Source: Desulfosarcina ovata subsp. ovata
GTDB lineage: Bacteria > Desulfobacterota > Desulfobacteria > Desulfobacterales > Desulfosarcinaceae
Assembly (NCBI RefSeq): GCF_009689005.1
Contig: NZ_AP021879.1
Location: forward strand, 2,108,001 to 2,172,000
Direction: 5' to 3'
DNA length: 64,000 bases
The notes under the pieces: model-generated
Told to the model about the DNA's origin: nothing
The model's input: the letters and a program-made list of their open reading frames with translations, nothing else
The model's database searches: none
Program-made: the position numbers and the translations under genes
Part shown: positions 1 through 7,432 of the stretch, piece by piece
Numbering within the stretch: the first letter of the stretch is position 1
Layout of the letters: each line of letters begins with the position of its first letter

Positions 1-1183
1 CCGCCTTGAACGCGTCCAGCGTACGGATCCGTTTTTTCTGGGGGACTTCGCCGGAAAGAACGTCACAGTTGATCCGGTAGCGTCCCAGCATCTCCGCCAG
101 CCGCCGGGTTTCATCGCGCCGATTGCAGAAAATAAGCACCCGTTTTAGGTTGCGCCGGGTGATGATATTGTAGGTCAGGGCAAATTTTTCGTCCGTGGTG
201 ACAATGTAAACCACCTGCTCGACCGTATCCACGGCAACCTGTTCGGGTTCGATCTCAACGGTGATTGGATCGCGCGTCCAGCTGGCACTCAGCCGGGTCA
301 CATCGGGGGTCAGCGTGGCACTGAAAAAAAGCGTCTGGCGTTTGTCCTTGTGGGGCGTACTGTAGACGATCTGGCGCACATCGGGGATGAAGCCCATGTC
401 GAGCATGCGGTCGGCCTCATCGATGATCAGCATTTCCACCCGACTGAGATCGAGATCCCGGCGGCGTTTGAAATCCAGCAAGCGCCCCGGGGTGGCCACA
501 ATGATATCCACCGCTCGGCCGTGCAGCTTTCGGCGCTGCTTCTCATAGTCCATACCGCCAAATACGCTGACGATGGAAAAAGGGCAGTGGGCGGACAGCA
601 GGTTGGCCTCGTCGGCAATCTGGAGCACCAATTCACGCGTGGGGGCGATGATCAGCACCCGCGGGGTTCCTGGCTTGCGCTTGCCCCGCAGAGGATTGTT
701 CAACAGTCGTGTGAGCACGGCCACCAGAAATGCGGCGGTCTTACCGGTGCCCGTCTGAGCCCGGCCAAAGGCATCCCGTCCCTTGAGGGTGGCGGGCAGA
801 ACCTCGGCCTGGATGGGCGTACAATACTGAAAGCCCGTATCGGCAATCGCGTGCAGAACCGGATCGGGAAGGTCAAGGTCGTGAAAGCGTGTTTTGTCGG
901 GTAGTTCCGGGACCTTAAAAAGACCTCGGTGCCATTTTTGAACCGCCGGAACGGATGGCTTCTCCCCGGTTCCGGAAACCGCGGCCAACGGGGCCTTATG
1001 CTTCTGCGGCCGGGGTCGCCGGCCTCTTTTTTGTTCTGCTCCGGGTTTTTCTTCCGATGTTGCGGGTACTTTGGATATGCCGGTGTCGTCGGTAGGTTCG
1101 GATGGCCCCGGGCGCTCCGGTTTGACAAACCAGGCCCGTATGGTGGTGATCAGTTTTTCTATCAAAACTTGGTTTACCTGCAA
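1..1183 (-). CDS. DEAD-box ATP-dependent RNA helicase, partial (C-terminus outside the window)
   Basis: ATP-dependent RNA unwinding in the cytoplasm, in RNA decay or ribosome assembly. Read on the minus strand, the frame holds the helicase motifs in order: a Q-motif region (FQYCTPIQAEVLP), motif I AQTGTGKT, PTRELVLQIA, TPGRLLDF, motif II DEADRMLDMGF, motif III SAT, and the start of the second RecA lobe (RVLIFCNRR). A basic, proline-rich tail of roughly 110 residues precedes the core, as in RhlB/RhlE-type enzymes. No ATG lies in frame upstream of the core. The frame is closed by a TGA just beyond a TTG at 1183; a second TTG at 1165 is an alternative start. The 3' end runs off the window. It stands alone, behind a terminator and a repeat-rich gap. 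Family certain, subfamily not. Confidence 0.88.
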   Translation of the reverse strand, partial: MQVNQVLIEKLITTIRAWFVKPERPGPSEPTDDTGISKVPATSEEKPGAEQKRGRRPRPQKHKAPLAAVSGTGEKPSVPAVQKWHRGLFKVPELPDKTRFHDLDLPDPVLHAIADTGFQYCTPIQAEVLPATLKGRDAFGRAQTGTGKTAAFLVAVLTRLLNNPLRGKRKPGTPRVLIIAPTRELVLQIADEANLLSAHCPFSIVSVFGGMDYEKQRRKLHGRAVDIIVATPGRLLDFKRRRDLDLSRVEMLIIDEADRMLDMGFIPDVRQIVYSTPHKDKRQTLFFSATLTPDVTRLSASWTRDPITVEIEPEQVAVDTVEQVVYIVTTDEKFALTYNIITRRNLKRVLIFCNRRDETRRLAEMLGRYRINCDVLSGEVPQKKRIRTLDAFKA

Positions 1184-1225
1184 TTCCTTTCATGTCTCGT
1201 GAGGGTCCGTTGCAGACCGCCACCG

Positions 1226-1257
1226 AAAAAAAAGCGGGCCTTTCATTTCAGGCCCGC
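1226..1257 (-). terminator. Rho-independent terminator, minus strand
   Basis: Read on the minus strand, an 8-bp perfect stem (GCGGGCCT/AGGCCCGC, 1234-1257) with an 8-nt loop is followed directly by eight U (the A-run at 1226-1233). It would end minus-strand transcription coming from the DUF6901/LolC side, before the helicase gene. No T-run follows on the plus strand. Confidence 0.75.
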
Positions 1258-1341
1258 ATCAATATACGAGAATCATTCACGAATTGCAAGGAATATTGGT
1301 TGTCGGCAAAGGGGTTTGGAACAGTCGGCGGCTGGTAACAT

Positions 1342-1445
1342 ATAGCATTCAAGATAATGTTTTTGGGCTGCGTTATCGGTCGTCGCAGTATTACAATACG
1401 GCTTCCTCCCTCTGGCCTTGCCAAAACCATTATCTTAAATACTGT
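1342..1445 (-). repeat. 104-bp inverted-repeat element, copy A (MITE-like)
   Basis: A 104-nt unit with imperfect terminal inverted repeats built on AAGATAATG...CATTATCTT, extended outward to ATAGCATTC and ACTGT. Its reverse complement matches 10037-10140 at 97 of 104 positions. There is an internal near-palindrome around GTATTACAATAC. It encodes nothing. The size, terminal repeats and dispersed inverted copies suggest a non-autonomous transposable element or a large REP-type element. Confidence 0.8.
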
Positions 1446-1474
1446 AGCACTTTCGCCAGAAGTCATTCAACGCC

Positions 1475-1720
1475 GCCGGTAAGCGGCATGCCGATCGCAT
1501 TTGGATGTATTCTGATCGGAAACCAACCGCCCCGATTCAATCAATGTCAAATGTTAAAATCCAAATGTCAATTGAAGGATCCGGTCGATTATAAAAGGGC
1601 AGAATACCACCAATTGACATTTTTCATTTGGCATTTGACATTCTCAACCAGTCGATAGCGGGTAAAAAAATCAACAAAAAAGTTAAATGCGATTGCCCTG
1701 CCGGTAAGCCACATGCCGAT
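1475..1720. repeat. Direct-repeat pair bracketing a hairpin in the 1.2-1.7 kb gap
   Basis: A 21-nt motif beginning GCCGGTAAGC and ending CATGCCGAT occurs at 1475-1495 and 1700-1720 with two mismatches, in the same orientation; the second copy abuts the stop codon of the DUF6901-like gene. Together with the inverted repeat between them and the 104-bp element just upstream, this gap is almost wholly repeat sequence and has no credible gene. Confidence 0.55.
1543..1642. repeat. Long imperfect inverted repeat (32-nt arms)
   Basis: Arms at 1543-1574 and 1611-1642 start AATGTCAAATG and end ATGTCAATTG when read inward, with a few mismatches between, separated by 36 nt. It can fold as a long hairpin in DNA or RNA. 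It does not carry the U-run of a terminator and encodes no protein. Confidence 0.6.
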
Positions 1721-1721
1721 A

Positions 1722-2426
1722 TCAGTCATCTTGCCCCCGCTCAAAAAAATGGGCGATGGTTGCCAGGCTGAAATCCATTTCTAGGGAAAGAAACTGAGAA
1801 ATCGAGTGCAGGGTGATAATGGCATTTTTGTCCGCGTCCTGATTGCCCAGGCTGCGGATGCGGGCCAGAAGCCCTTCGTTGACCAGTTGGACCCGGGCGT
1901 ATTTTTTTTCCAGTTCTTCAAAATCGAACTGTTTGATGCGGCCCTTTTTGTATTCAAAGTACTGACCCAGCAGAAACAGGGAGGTACTGCGTACCATGGT
2001 TTCTTCCACCGAGGCGAAGGGCAGATGGAAACGGGCCATGGGTTTCAGAAAATCCATTACCGGGCAATGGCTGGTGGCCATGATGATACCGAACACCGAG
2101 GTCAGCCCCTCCATGGCGGAGGTCTGTTTGGAGTAAGTGCGGTCATCCGTCTCACAGACGACCCGGCAGTTCTTGTGGGACAGGATGTCCTTGAACTTTT
2201 CCACCAGGTCGGTGATGTTTACGGCAATGGGGCAATAGAGTCGGGTCTGGGGGGTCAGGGGGCAGCATTGACACTGATTATAGGCCAGCTGCGTCCATGG
2301 CGGATACGGTTCGGAGGAGGCGGTCAGCATGGTCAGAGTAACTGGATCCAGGGCGATCTCAAAACGGGTATGCTGACCATCTTCCAGTTCGATGCGGTAA
2401 TCGAAGCGATATGCATTTTGATTCAT
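1722..2426 (-). CDS. DUF6901-like conserved protein
   Basis: A cytosolic protein of about 234 residues with no signal peptide or membrane segment. It shows a cysteine-bearing pattern typical of the family I recall as DUF6901: WTQLAYNQCQCCPLTP followed by YCPIAVNI, then TYSKQTSAMEGL, ATSHCPVMDFLKPMARFHLP and ATSLFLL-like segments. The clustered CxCC and C-P-V cysteines could bind metal; that is a guess. The ATG at 2426 (MNQNAY) has GAGAAAG six bases upstream and is preferred over the longer open frame reaching 2468. It lies downstream of the lolC/E-like gene on the same strand with a short gap, so the two may be cotranscribed. The function is unknown. Confidence 0.75.
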   Translation of the reverse strand: MNQNAYRFDYRIELEDGQHTRFEIALDPVTLTMLTASSEPYPPWTQLAYNQCQCCPLTPQTRLYCPIAVNITDLVEKFKDILSHKNCRVVCETDDRTYSKQTSAMEGLTSVFGIIMATSHCPVMDFLKPMARFHLPFASVEETMVRSTSLFLLGQYFEYKKGRIKQFDFEELEKKYARVQLVNEGLLARIRSLGNQDADKNAIITLHSISQFLSLEMDFSLATIAHFFERGQDD

Positions 2427-2513
2427 GGGCATCTTTCTCATCCAATGGTTAGGGCTTCCATCGTGCATCCCACTGAAATCAGAGCAAACTTCGCGCCAAC
2501 AAAGAGAAGAGCG

Positions 2514-3749
2514 TCAACCGTAGCGAATCCCATCCACCGGGTCAAGAGAAGATGCACTGATCGCCGGGTAGAGGGTCGCCAAAAAGCAGATCATTACTGT
2601 GCAGATACCAATGGTGACGACATCCAACATATTGAGGCTTACCGGCAGTGTGGTTAAAAAGTAGACATCACCGGGCAGTTTTATGAACGGATAGCGTTTA
2701 AGAATCGCGCAGAGCAAAAATCCGAGGCAACCGCCGATCACCGTGCCCAGGCAGCCGATCAACACGCCCTTGAGAACAAAAATCCGCCGGATATGGCGAT
2801 TGGTTGCCCCCATCGTTTTTAGTATAGCGATATCTTTTGTCTTTTCCATTACCATCATGATCAGGGCGCTGGCGATATTGAATGCGGCAACCAATACAAT
2901 CAGTATCAAAATGATGAACATGACGGTCTTTTGGAGTCGCAGCATGGAAAAGAGATTGCGGTTCATCTGCATCCAGTCACGGGCCCAGAAGGGAAAACCG
3001 ATCCGCTCGACAATGCCGTCGGCCACCTGCCTGGCATGATAAATATCGTCCACACGAACCTGAAGGCCGGTGGCTTGCCCGGGCATTTGCAGCAGCCGCT
3101 GGGCGACATCCAGACGTACGAAGGCCACCTGGCCGTCATACTCGTTCATACCGGTCTCGAAGATCCCTGCCACGCCAAAGCGCATTACCGTGGGCATCTG
3201 ATTGGCAGCGGCGCCCTTTCCCAAGGGAGAGATAAGGAAAATCGGTTCACCGACACCCACCTGCAATTTTTCGGCGGTAACCCGCCCGATCACCAGACCG
3301 GGTGGTTTTCCAATGCTCTCATCCGGTGCGGCGTCGGCCAAGGCGTCGTTGAGGGATCGCTGTTTGCCGACAAATACCGGCGGTCCCGGACGGGATGGGT
3401 CGATCGCCTTGAGGATGGCTCCGGTCACCCCGTGGGAACTGCGCAACATCACCTGGGTATAGATAAACGGCACGGCGGACCGGACCCCGTCAACGGATTC
3501 AATGGCCTTTACCGTTTTATCGATATCGCTCACGGATTCACCGTAGCGCATCACCAGGACATGGGATTCGATTCCCAGAATGCGGTTTTGCAGTTCAGAC
3601 TCGAATCCGGTCATCACGGCAATCACCACGATCAGGGCCATTACTCCCACAGCAATCCCCAGGGTTGCCAGCAAGGTAATCAGGGATATAAACGATTGTT
3701 TTTGCTTTGTCTTAATGTATCTTGTGCCAACAAACCAGGTAAAAGACAT
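2514..3749 (-). CDS. lolC: LolC/LolE-family lipoprotein-releasing ABC transporter permease
   Basis: Inner-membrane permease of the LolCDE exporter, which extracts outer-membrane lipoproteins from the inner membrane and hands them to LolA. It has the family layout: an N-terminal transmembrane helix (SLITLLATLGIAVGVMALIVVIAVMTGF), a periplasmic MacB-type core of about 200 residues, then three helices in the C-terminal FtsX region (VMFIILILIVLVAAFNIAS, the GVLIGCLGTVIGG segment and the final TIGICTVMICFLATLYP). The length (about 411 residues) is normal. The ATG at 3749 (MSFTWFVGTRYI) has AGGA nine bases upstream and matches how family members begin; an ATG three codons earlier overlaps that site. 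No lolD ATPase is adjacent, so its partner is encoded elsewhere. LolC and LolE cannot be separated from this sequence. Confidence 0.88.
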   Translation of the reverse strand: MSFTWFVGTRYIKTKQKQSFISLITLLATLGIAVGVMALIVVIAVMTGFESELQNRILGIESHVLVMRYGESVSDIDKTVKAIESVDGVRSAVPFIYTQVMLRSSHGVTGAILKAIDPSRPGPPVFVGKQRSLNDALADAAPDESIGKPPGLVIGRVTAEKLQVGVGEPIFLISPLGKGAAANQMPTVMRFGVAGIFETGMNEYDGQVAFVRLDVAQRLLQMPGQATGLQVRVDDIYHARQVADGIVERIGFPFWARDWMQMNRNLFSMLRLQKTVMFIILILIVLVAAFNIASALIMMVMEKTKDIAILKTMGATNRHIRRIFVLKGVLIGCLGTVIGGCLGFLLCAILKRYPFIKLPGDVYFLTTLPVSLNMLDVVTIGICTVMICFLATLYPAISASSLDPVDGIRYG

Positions 3750-3806
3750 GCGAAACATTCCTGACGGCGATGAGAAGCGCCTGCAATGTTTTTTTGTGGA
3801 CCGGAT

Positions 3807-4283
3807 CTATACTTTTTTAATGGGAGGATGATAGATGCCCGGCGTCGATCCGGGAATGGGGAACGCCCCCACCCATTTCTCGAAAAAGGCCATGGGGCCG
3901 ACACCGCCGATAATGGCGTAGGCATAACCCGCCTGGGCCATCTCATGCAAGGTGGCCAGCAGCACGATCCGTCCGAGGCCCTTATGCCGAAACGCGGGGT
4001 CGATACCGATGGGCCCGAAAAAATTCCGACAGGTGCTGTCATAACAGGCAAAGCCCAGCATTCGGCCACCCGAGGCAGCGATAATACAGGCGATGGGCTG
4101 CCGGGCAAAGGCCACCTCGCATTCCGATGCCCAGCCTTCGCCAAACAGGGGCTGCACCCAGCCCGTCACCAGATTTTTCTCACTGGCCATGGGGCGTCGG
4201 ACAACGATCTCCTTCTCGGCCATGGCCGCCAGGGCCGGCTTGACCTCGGGAAGGTTGTAAAGTTTGACAAGTAGATCAGTCAT
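3807..4283 (-). CDS. GNAT-family N-acetyltransferase
   Basis: A cytosolic acetyl-CoA-dependent acyltransferase of about 158 residues. The acetyl-CoA pyrophosphate-binding motif is visible as RHKGLG after the beta4 strand (GPIGIDPAFRHKGLGRIVLL), with the following helix and AIIGGVG strand. The ATG at 4283 (MTDLLVKLYNLP) has AAAGAGG a few bases upstream and is chosen over the open frame that extends to 4319. It lies between larE and the lolC-like gene on the same strand. The substrate cannot be told from sequence. Confidence 0.85.
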   Translation of the reverse strand: MTDLLVKLYNLPEVKPALAAMAEKEIVVRRPMASEKNLVTGWVQPLFGEGWASECEVAFARQPIACIIAASGGRMLGFACYDSTCRNFFGPIGIDPAFRHKGLGRIVLLATLHEMAQAGYAYAIIGGVGPMAFFEKWVGAFPIPGSTPGIYHPPIKKV

Positions 4284-4352
4284 AATCCTCTTTTTCTGAC
4301 AGACCGGGCATTTACCCAATCTGTCGAAAACGGAACCATTTATGATTTTATC

Positions 4353-5201
4353 TCAATCTTTCGCACCAGGTGTTAGGGCCCGGTTCATGCTGCCGGTCAC
4401 ATAGCCCTCCAGATCCGCACAGATGTGCAGAAAGCCGATTTGTCTCAGTCTCAGCGCAATACGGCTTCGCATGGGGTCGGCAATCAGCACCGGTAAATCC
4501 TCCAACGACACTTCAATTCGGGCTAAGGCCCCATGATGACGAACCCGGCAGCCGCTGAAACCGGCTTCGGCAAGCACCTGTTCGGCATCCCGGACCTGCA
4601 CGACCTTTTCTAAAACAATGGGCGTCCCATAAGGGAACCGCGTCGCGATGCAGGCCATGGCCGGCTTGTCCCAAACCGGCAAGCCCCGCTGCCGGGCAAG
4701 TTGCCGGATCTCCGGTTTGGTCAATTCGGCATCCATCAGGGGGGCCACCACCCCCAGTTCCCGGGCCGCCTTCAGGCCGGGCCGGTAATCGCCCACGTCA
4801 TCGGCATTGGCACCGTGGGCAAGATGGCGGATCCCCGTCTTGCGAATCAAAGTCAGCATCCCACTAAAAACATGTTTTTTGCAAACGTAGCAGCGCTCCG
4901 GCGTATTGGACAGAAAGCCGGGTTGGGTCATTTCATCGGAATCAAGCACCAGATGCGTAATGCCAAGCATACCGGCAATTTTTTTTGCGTCGTTCAGTTC
5001 CTGTTGCGGGTGGATGGGTGACCCTGCAGTGACGGCAATCAGGCCATCACCGATCACCTCATGGGCCACAGCCAAAAGCAGGGCGCTGTCCACCCCTCCG
5101 GAGAGGGCGACTGCCAGTTTCTCAAAGCCCTTTAACCGAGCGATCAGGCGTGTTTTTTTTAACGACAATGACACCAGCGCAAACCCTGAAATGCGGCGCA
5201 T
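4353..5201 (-). CDS. larE: LarE, ATP-dependent sacrificial sulfur transferase
   Basis: LarE activates pyridinium carboxylate groups as adenylates and supplies sulfur during synthesis of the nickel-pincer nucleotide cofactor of lactate racemase-type enzymes. The PP-loop SGGVDS is at residues 34-39. The family cysteine that gives up its sulfur corresponds to C184 in KPAMACIATRFP. Two further cysteines lie in RCYVCK (C104, C107). The length (282) is typical. No larA, larB or larC is present nearby, so it may serve another nickel-pincer enzyme or work from a distance. The start lies in a 127-bp divergent region shared with the AAAEK-repeat gene. Confidence 0.88.
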   Translation of the reverse strand: MRRISGFALVSLSLKKTRLIARLKGFEKLAVALSGGVDSALLLAVAHEVIGDGLIAVTAGSPIHPQQELNDAKKIAGMLGITHLVLDSDEMTQPGFLSNTPERCYVCKKHVFSGMLTLIRKTGIRHLAHGANADDVGDYRPGLKAARELGVVAPLMDAELTKPEIRQLARQRGLPVWDKPAMACIATRFPYGTPIVLEKVVQVRDAEQVLAEAGFSGCRVRHHGALARIEVSLEDLPVLIADPMRSRIALRLRQIGFLHICADLEGYVTGSMNRALTPGAKD

Positions 5202-5239
5202 CCATGGGGCTGTTGCGCCTGCGGAATCCCAAAAAATTA

Positions 5240-5268
5240 TTTACAATCAAGACCTGATCCTTTATAGA
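5240..5268 (+). promoter_or_regulatory. Sigma70-type promoter for the AAAEK-repeat gene
   Basis: TTTACA (5240-5245) and TATAGA (5263-5268) with an exact 17-bp spacer, about 60 bp upstream of the start codon at 5329, in the divergent region between larE and this gene. An AAAGGGG ribosome site follows at 5317-5322. Confidence 0.6.
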
Positions 5269-5328
5269 CCTTGGTTGTCATTTCGTTTCAATATAGCCAA
5301 TCCAAATACAAATTCAAAGGGGTTTTTC

Positions 5329-7326
5329 ATGGGGAAAAAGAGTCTGATCAAATCCACTTCCAAAAAGAAGCGTGCACCCAAAAAAGCCGCTGCCTCAGCG
5401 AATGCGAAGAAGAAAGCACCGGCCAAGAAAGCGGCTCCGGCGAAGCCCAAACCAGCAGCTGCAGCCAAAACCGCCGCCCCAGCGAAAAAGGCCGCTGCCA
5501 AAAAAGCAGCCCCCAAGGCCAAGCCGATGTCTGTGCCGGAACTTCTTAAGAAGCAATTTGACAGAGAGACCCCGGAAGTACTCTATCGTGTACCCGAAAC
5601 GATGGTTGAACCGTCTGTTTTTGCCGCCCCGGAGCTTCTGGCGGGGATGAACGCCGAGGATGCCAAACGTGTCAAGGGCCTGCTGGCCAATACGTACAGT
5701 GAAAAAGACCTCAAGGAAGCAGCGGAGAAGGCGGCCCAAAAACCGGCTCCCAAGGCAAAACCGGTCTCACGGGCAGAACTGATTAAAAAGCAATTTGACG
5801 TGGTGGCACCGGAAGTACTCTACTGTGTGCCCGAAGCGATGGTTGAGCCGTCCGTGTTTGCCGCCCCGGAGCTTCTGGCGGGAATGAACGCCGAGGATGC
5901 CAAACGCATCAAGGGTTTGCTGGCCAACACGTACAATGAAGCGGATCTGAAAGCTGCTGCCGAAAAAGCCGCTGCTGAAAAGGCTGCTGCTGAAAAGGCC
6001 GCTGCCGAAAAAGCCGCTGCTGAAAAAGCCGCTGCCGAAAAAGCCGCTGCTGAAAAGGCCGCTGCTGAAAAAGCCGCTGCTGAAAAGGCTGCTGCCGAAA
6101 AGGCTGCTGCCGAAAAGGCTGCTGCCGAAAAGGCTGCTGCCGAAAAGGCTGCTGCCGAAAAGGCTGCTGCCGAAAAGGCTGCTGCCGAAAAGGCTGCTGC
6201 CGAAAAGGCTGCTGCCGAAAAGGCTGCTGCCGAAAAGGCTGCTGCCGAAAAGGCTGCTGCCGAAAAGGCTGCTGCCGAAAAGGCTGCTGCCGAAAAGGCT
6301 GCTGCCGAAAAGGCTGCTGCCGAAAAGGCCGCTGCCGAAAAGGCTGCTGCCGAAAAAGCCGCTGCCGAAAAAGCCGCTGCCGAAAAAGCCGCTGCCGAAA
6401 AAGCCGCTGCCGAAAAAGCCGCTGCCGAAAAAGCCGCTGCCGAAAAAGCCGCTGCCGAAAAGGCCGCTGCCGAAAAGGCCGCTGCCGAAAAGGCCGCTGC
6501 CGAAAAGGCCGCCGCGGAAAAAGCCGCCGCGATTAAGCTGGCCGCGGCCCAGAAATCCGAAGTCGAGGTCTCCTACGACACCGAATCCGCGCAACCCAAA
6601 AAGAAAGACAAGAAACCGTCCGATCCTGTGGACATTACGATCATGCTCATTGCCGCCGGCCTGGCATTTCTCATCTTTTTGATCGTAGGAGCCAGCATCT
6701 CCAATTCCACAAAGTATTACTTAAAAGAAAAATATGGCGCTCTGGAAATCTGGAAAGGCAATTTCGCCCCCTTGGGCGAAAAACGGATTGCCGTACTGCC
6801 CGGTGTTGCAGCACCCGAAGCGGCCAACGTCATTTACCGGGCAAAGGATGTCTATCCATTGGCATACGGCTACTTCATCGACAAGGCCGACGCCCTGCTG
6901 GATGTGTCCGGCATCCCGGATGTCGATGGCATCAAGACCGCGCTGAAAAAAGCGCTTGAATTCGCTGAGACCAGTGACATGCGCAATGCCGCGTTCGATC
7001 GTCTGGACACCATTGATCGGATTACCCTCTCGTATAGGGCGGACATCGCGGCCAGTCGCGGAACCGTCGAAGGTCTTGCAGCGGCTGTCGAGCTGCTCAA
7101 CGACGCCGCCAATTTGACTACCGATAAAATGCAGAAAGAGATGATCGCCCAGCGAATTGCCACCCATGAGGCGGCCCTTATCTCCCTGGAAGAGCAGGCC
7201 GCTGCCGAGCAGGTGGACGCCGAAACGGAAGCCGCACCGGCAGATGAAACCGTGGAGTCAGAGACCCCTGCCGCCGAGCCCGAAGCATCTGAAGCCGCAC
7301 CCGAATCGGATGCTGAAACGCACTAA
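5329..7326 (+). CDS. Membrane protein with histone-like basic head, two 62-residue repeats and 38 AAAEK repeats
   Basis: A 665-residue protein I do not recognise as a family. Layout: residues 1-65 are rich in Lys, Ala and Pro (histone H1-like); residues 67-128 and 146-207 are two closely similar units (LLKKQFD...PEVLYRVPE...VEPSVFAAPELLAGMNAEDAKR.KGLLANTY); residues 209-398 are exactly 38 tandem AAAEK pentads; a single transmembrane helix lies at about 434-456 (TIMLIAAGLAFLIFLIVGAS); residues 457-665 form a soluble helical region ending in an acidic Ala/Glu tail. The pentad run should form one rigid alpha-helix. By charge, the basic head would stay in the cytoplasm and the C-terminal part would be periplasmic. 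The start codon follows AAAGGGG; a clear promoter and a terminator bracket the gene, so it is monocistronic. A role in nucleoid or membrane anchoring is speculation. Confidence 0.8.
   Translation: MGKKSLIKSTSKKKRAPKKAAASANAKKKAPAKKAAPAKPKPAAAAKTAAPAKKAAAKKAAPKAKPMSVPELLKKQFDRETPEVLYRVPETMVEPSVFAAPELLAGMNAEDAKRVKGLLANTYSEKDLKEAAEKAAQKPAPKAKPVSRAELIKKQFDVVAPEVLYCVPEAMVEPSVFAAPELLAGMNAEDAKRIKGLLANTYNEADLKAAAEKAAAEKAAAEKAAAEKAAAEKAAAEKAAAEKAAAEKAAAEKAAAEKAAAEKAAAEKAAAEKAAAEKAAAEKAAAEKAAAEKAAAEKAAAEKAAAEKAAAEKAAAEKAAAEKAAAEKAAAEKAAAEKAAAEKAAAEKAAAEKAAAEKAAAEKAAAEKAAAEKAAAEKAAAEKAAAEKAAAEKAAAEKAAAIKLAAAQKSEVEVSYDTESAQPKKKDKKPSDPVDITIMLIAAGLAFLIFLIVGASISNSTKYYLKEKYGALEIWKGNFAPLGEKRIAVLPGVAAPEAANVIYRAKDVYPLAYGYFIDKADALLDVSGIPDVDGIKTALKKALEFAETSDMRNAAFDRLDTIDRITLSYRADIAASRGTVEGLAAAVELLNDAANLTTDKMQKEMIAQRIATHEAALISLEEQAAAEQVDAETEAAPADETVESETPAAEPEASEAAPESDAETH
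5953..6522 (+). repeat. Tandem array: 38 copies of a 15-bp unit (Ala-Ala-Ala-Glu-Lys)
   Basis: 570 nt divide exactly into 38 in-frame 15-bp units of the form GCTGCCGAAAAGGCT, with only synonymous variation (GCT/GCC, AAA/AAG). Blocks of identical codon choice show recent slippage or unequal exchange, so copy number probably varies between strains. The antisense frame reads as a Gly-Ser-Phe-Leu repeat and is not a gene. Confidence 0.95.
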
Positions 7327-7351
7327 GTCCTGATTGCACATAAGATCCGAA

Positions 7352-7394
7352 GGGGGAATCGCTGCGCATGGTCAGGCGATTCCCCCCTTTTTTT
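7352..7394 (+). terminator. Rho-independent terminator after the AAAEK-repeat gene
   Basis: An 11-bp perfect stem (GGGGGAATCGC at 7352-7362, GCGATTCCCCC at 7376-7386) with a 13-nt loop is followed by a run of T (7388-7394). It lies 25 bp past the stop codon and separates this gene from iorA. Confidence 0.9.
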
Positions 7395-7432
7395 CGAATG
7401 CCCAAAAACCTCATAAAATCAATTAGGAAATC

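Noticed and set aside
5953..6522. Possible CRISPR array because of the short regular repeats
   Set aside because: The 15-bp units are contiguous without spacers and in frame with a protein; no cas genes are present. No CRISPR array was seen anywhere in the window.
5767..6594. Gly-Ser-Leu-Phe repeat protein on the minus strand
   Set aside because: It is the complement of the AAAEK array; no ribosome site or promoter, and the plus strand has a complete gene with signals.
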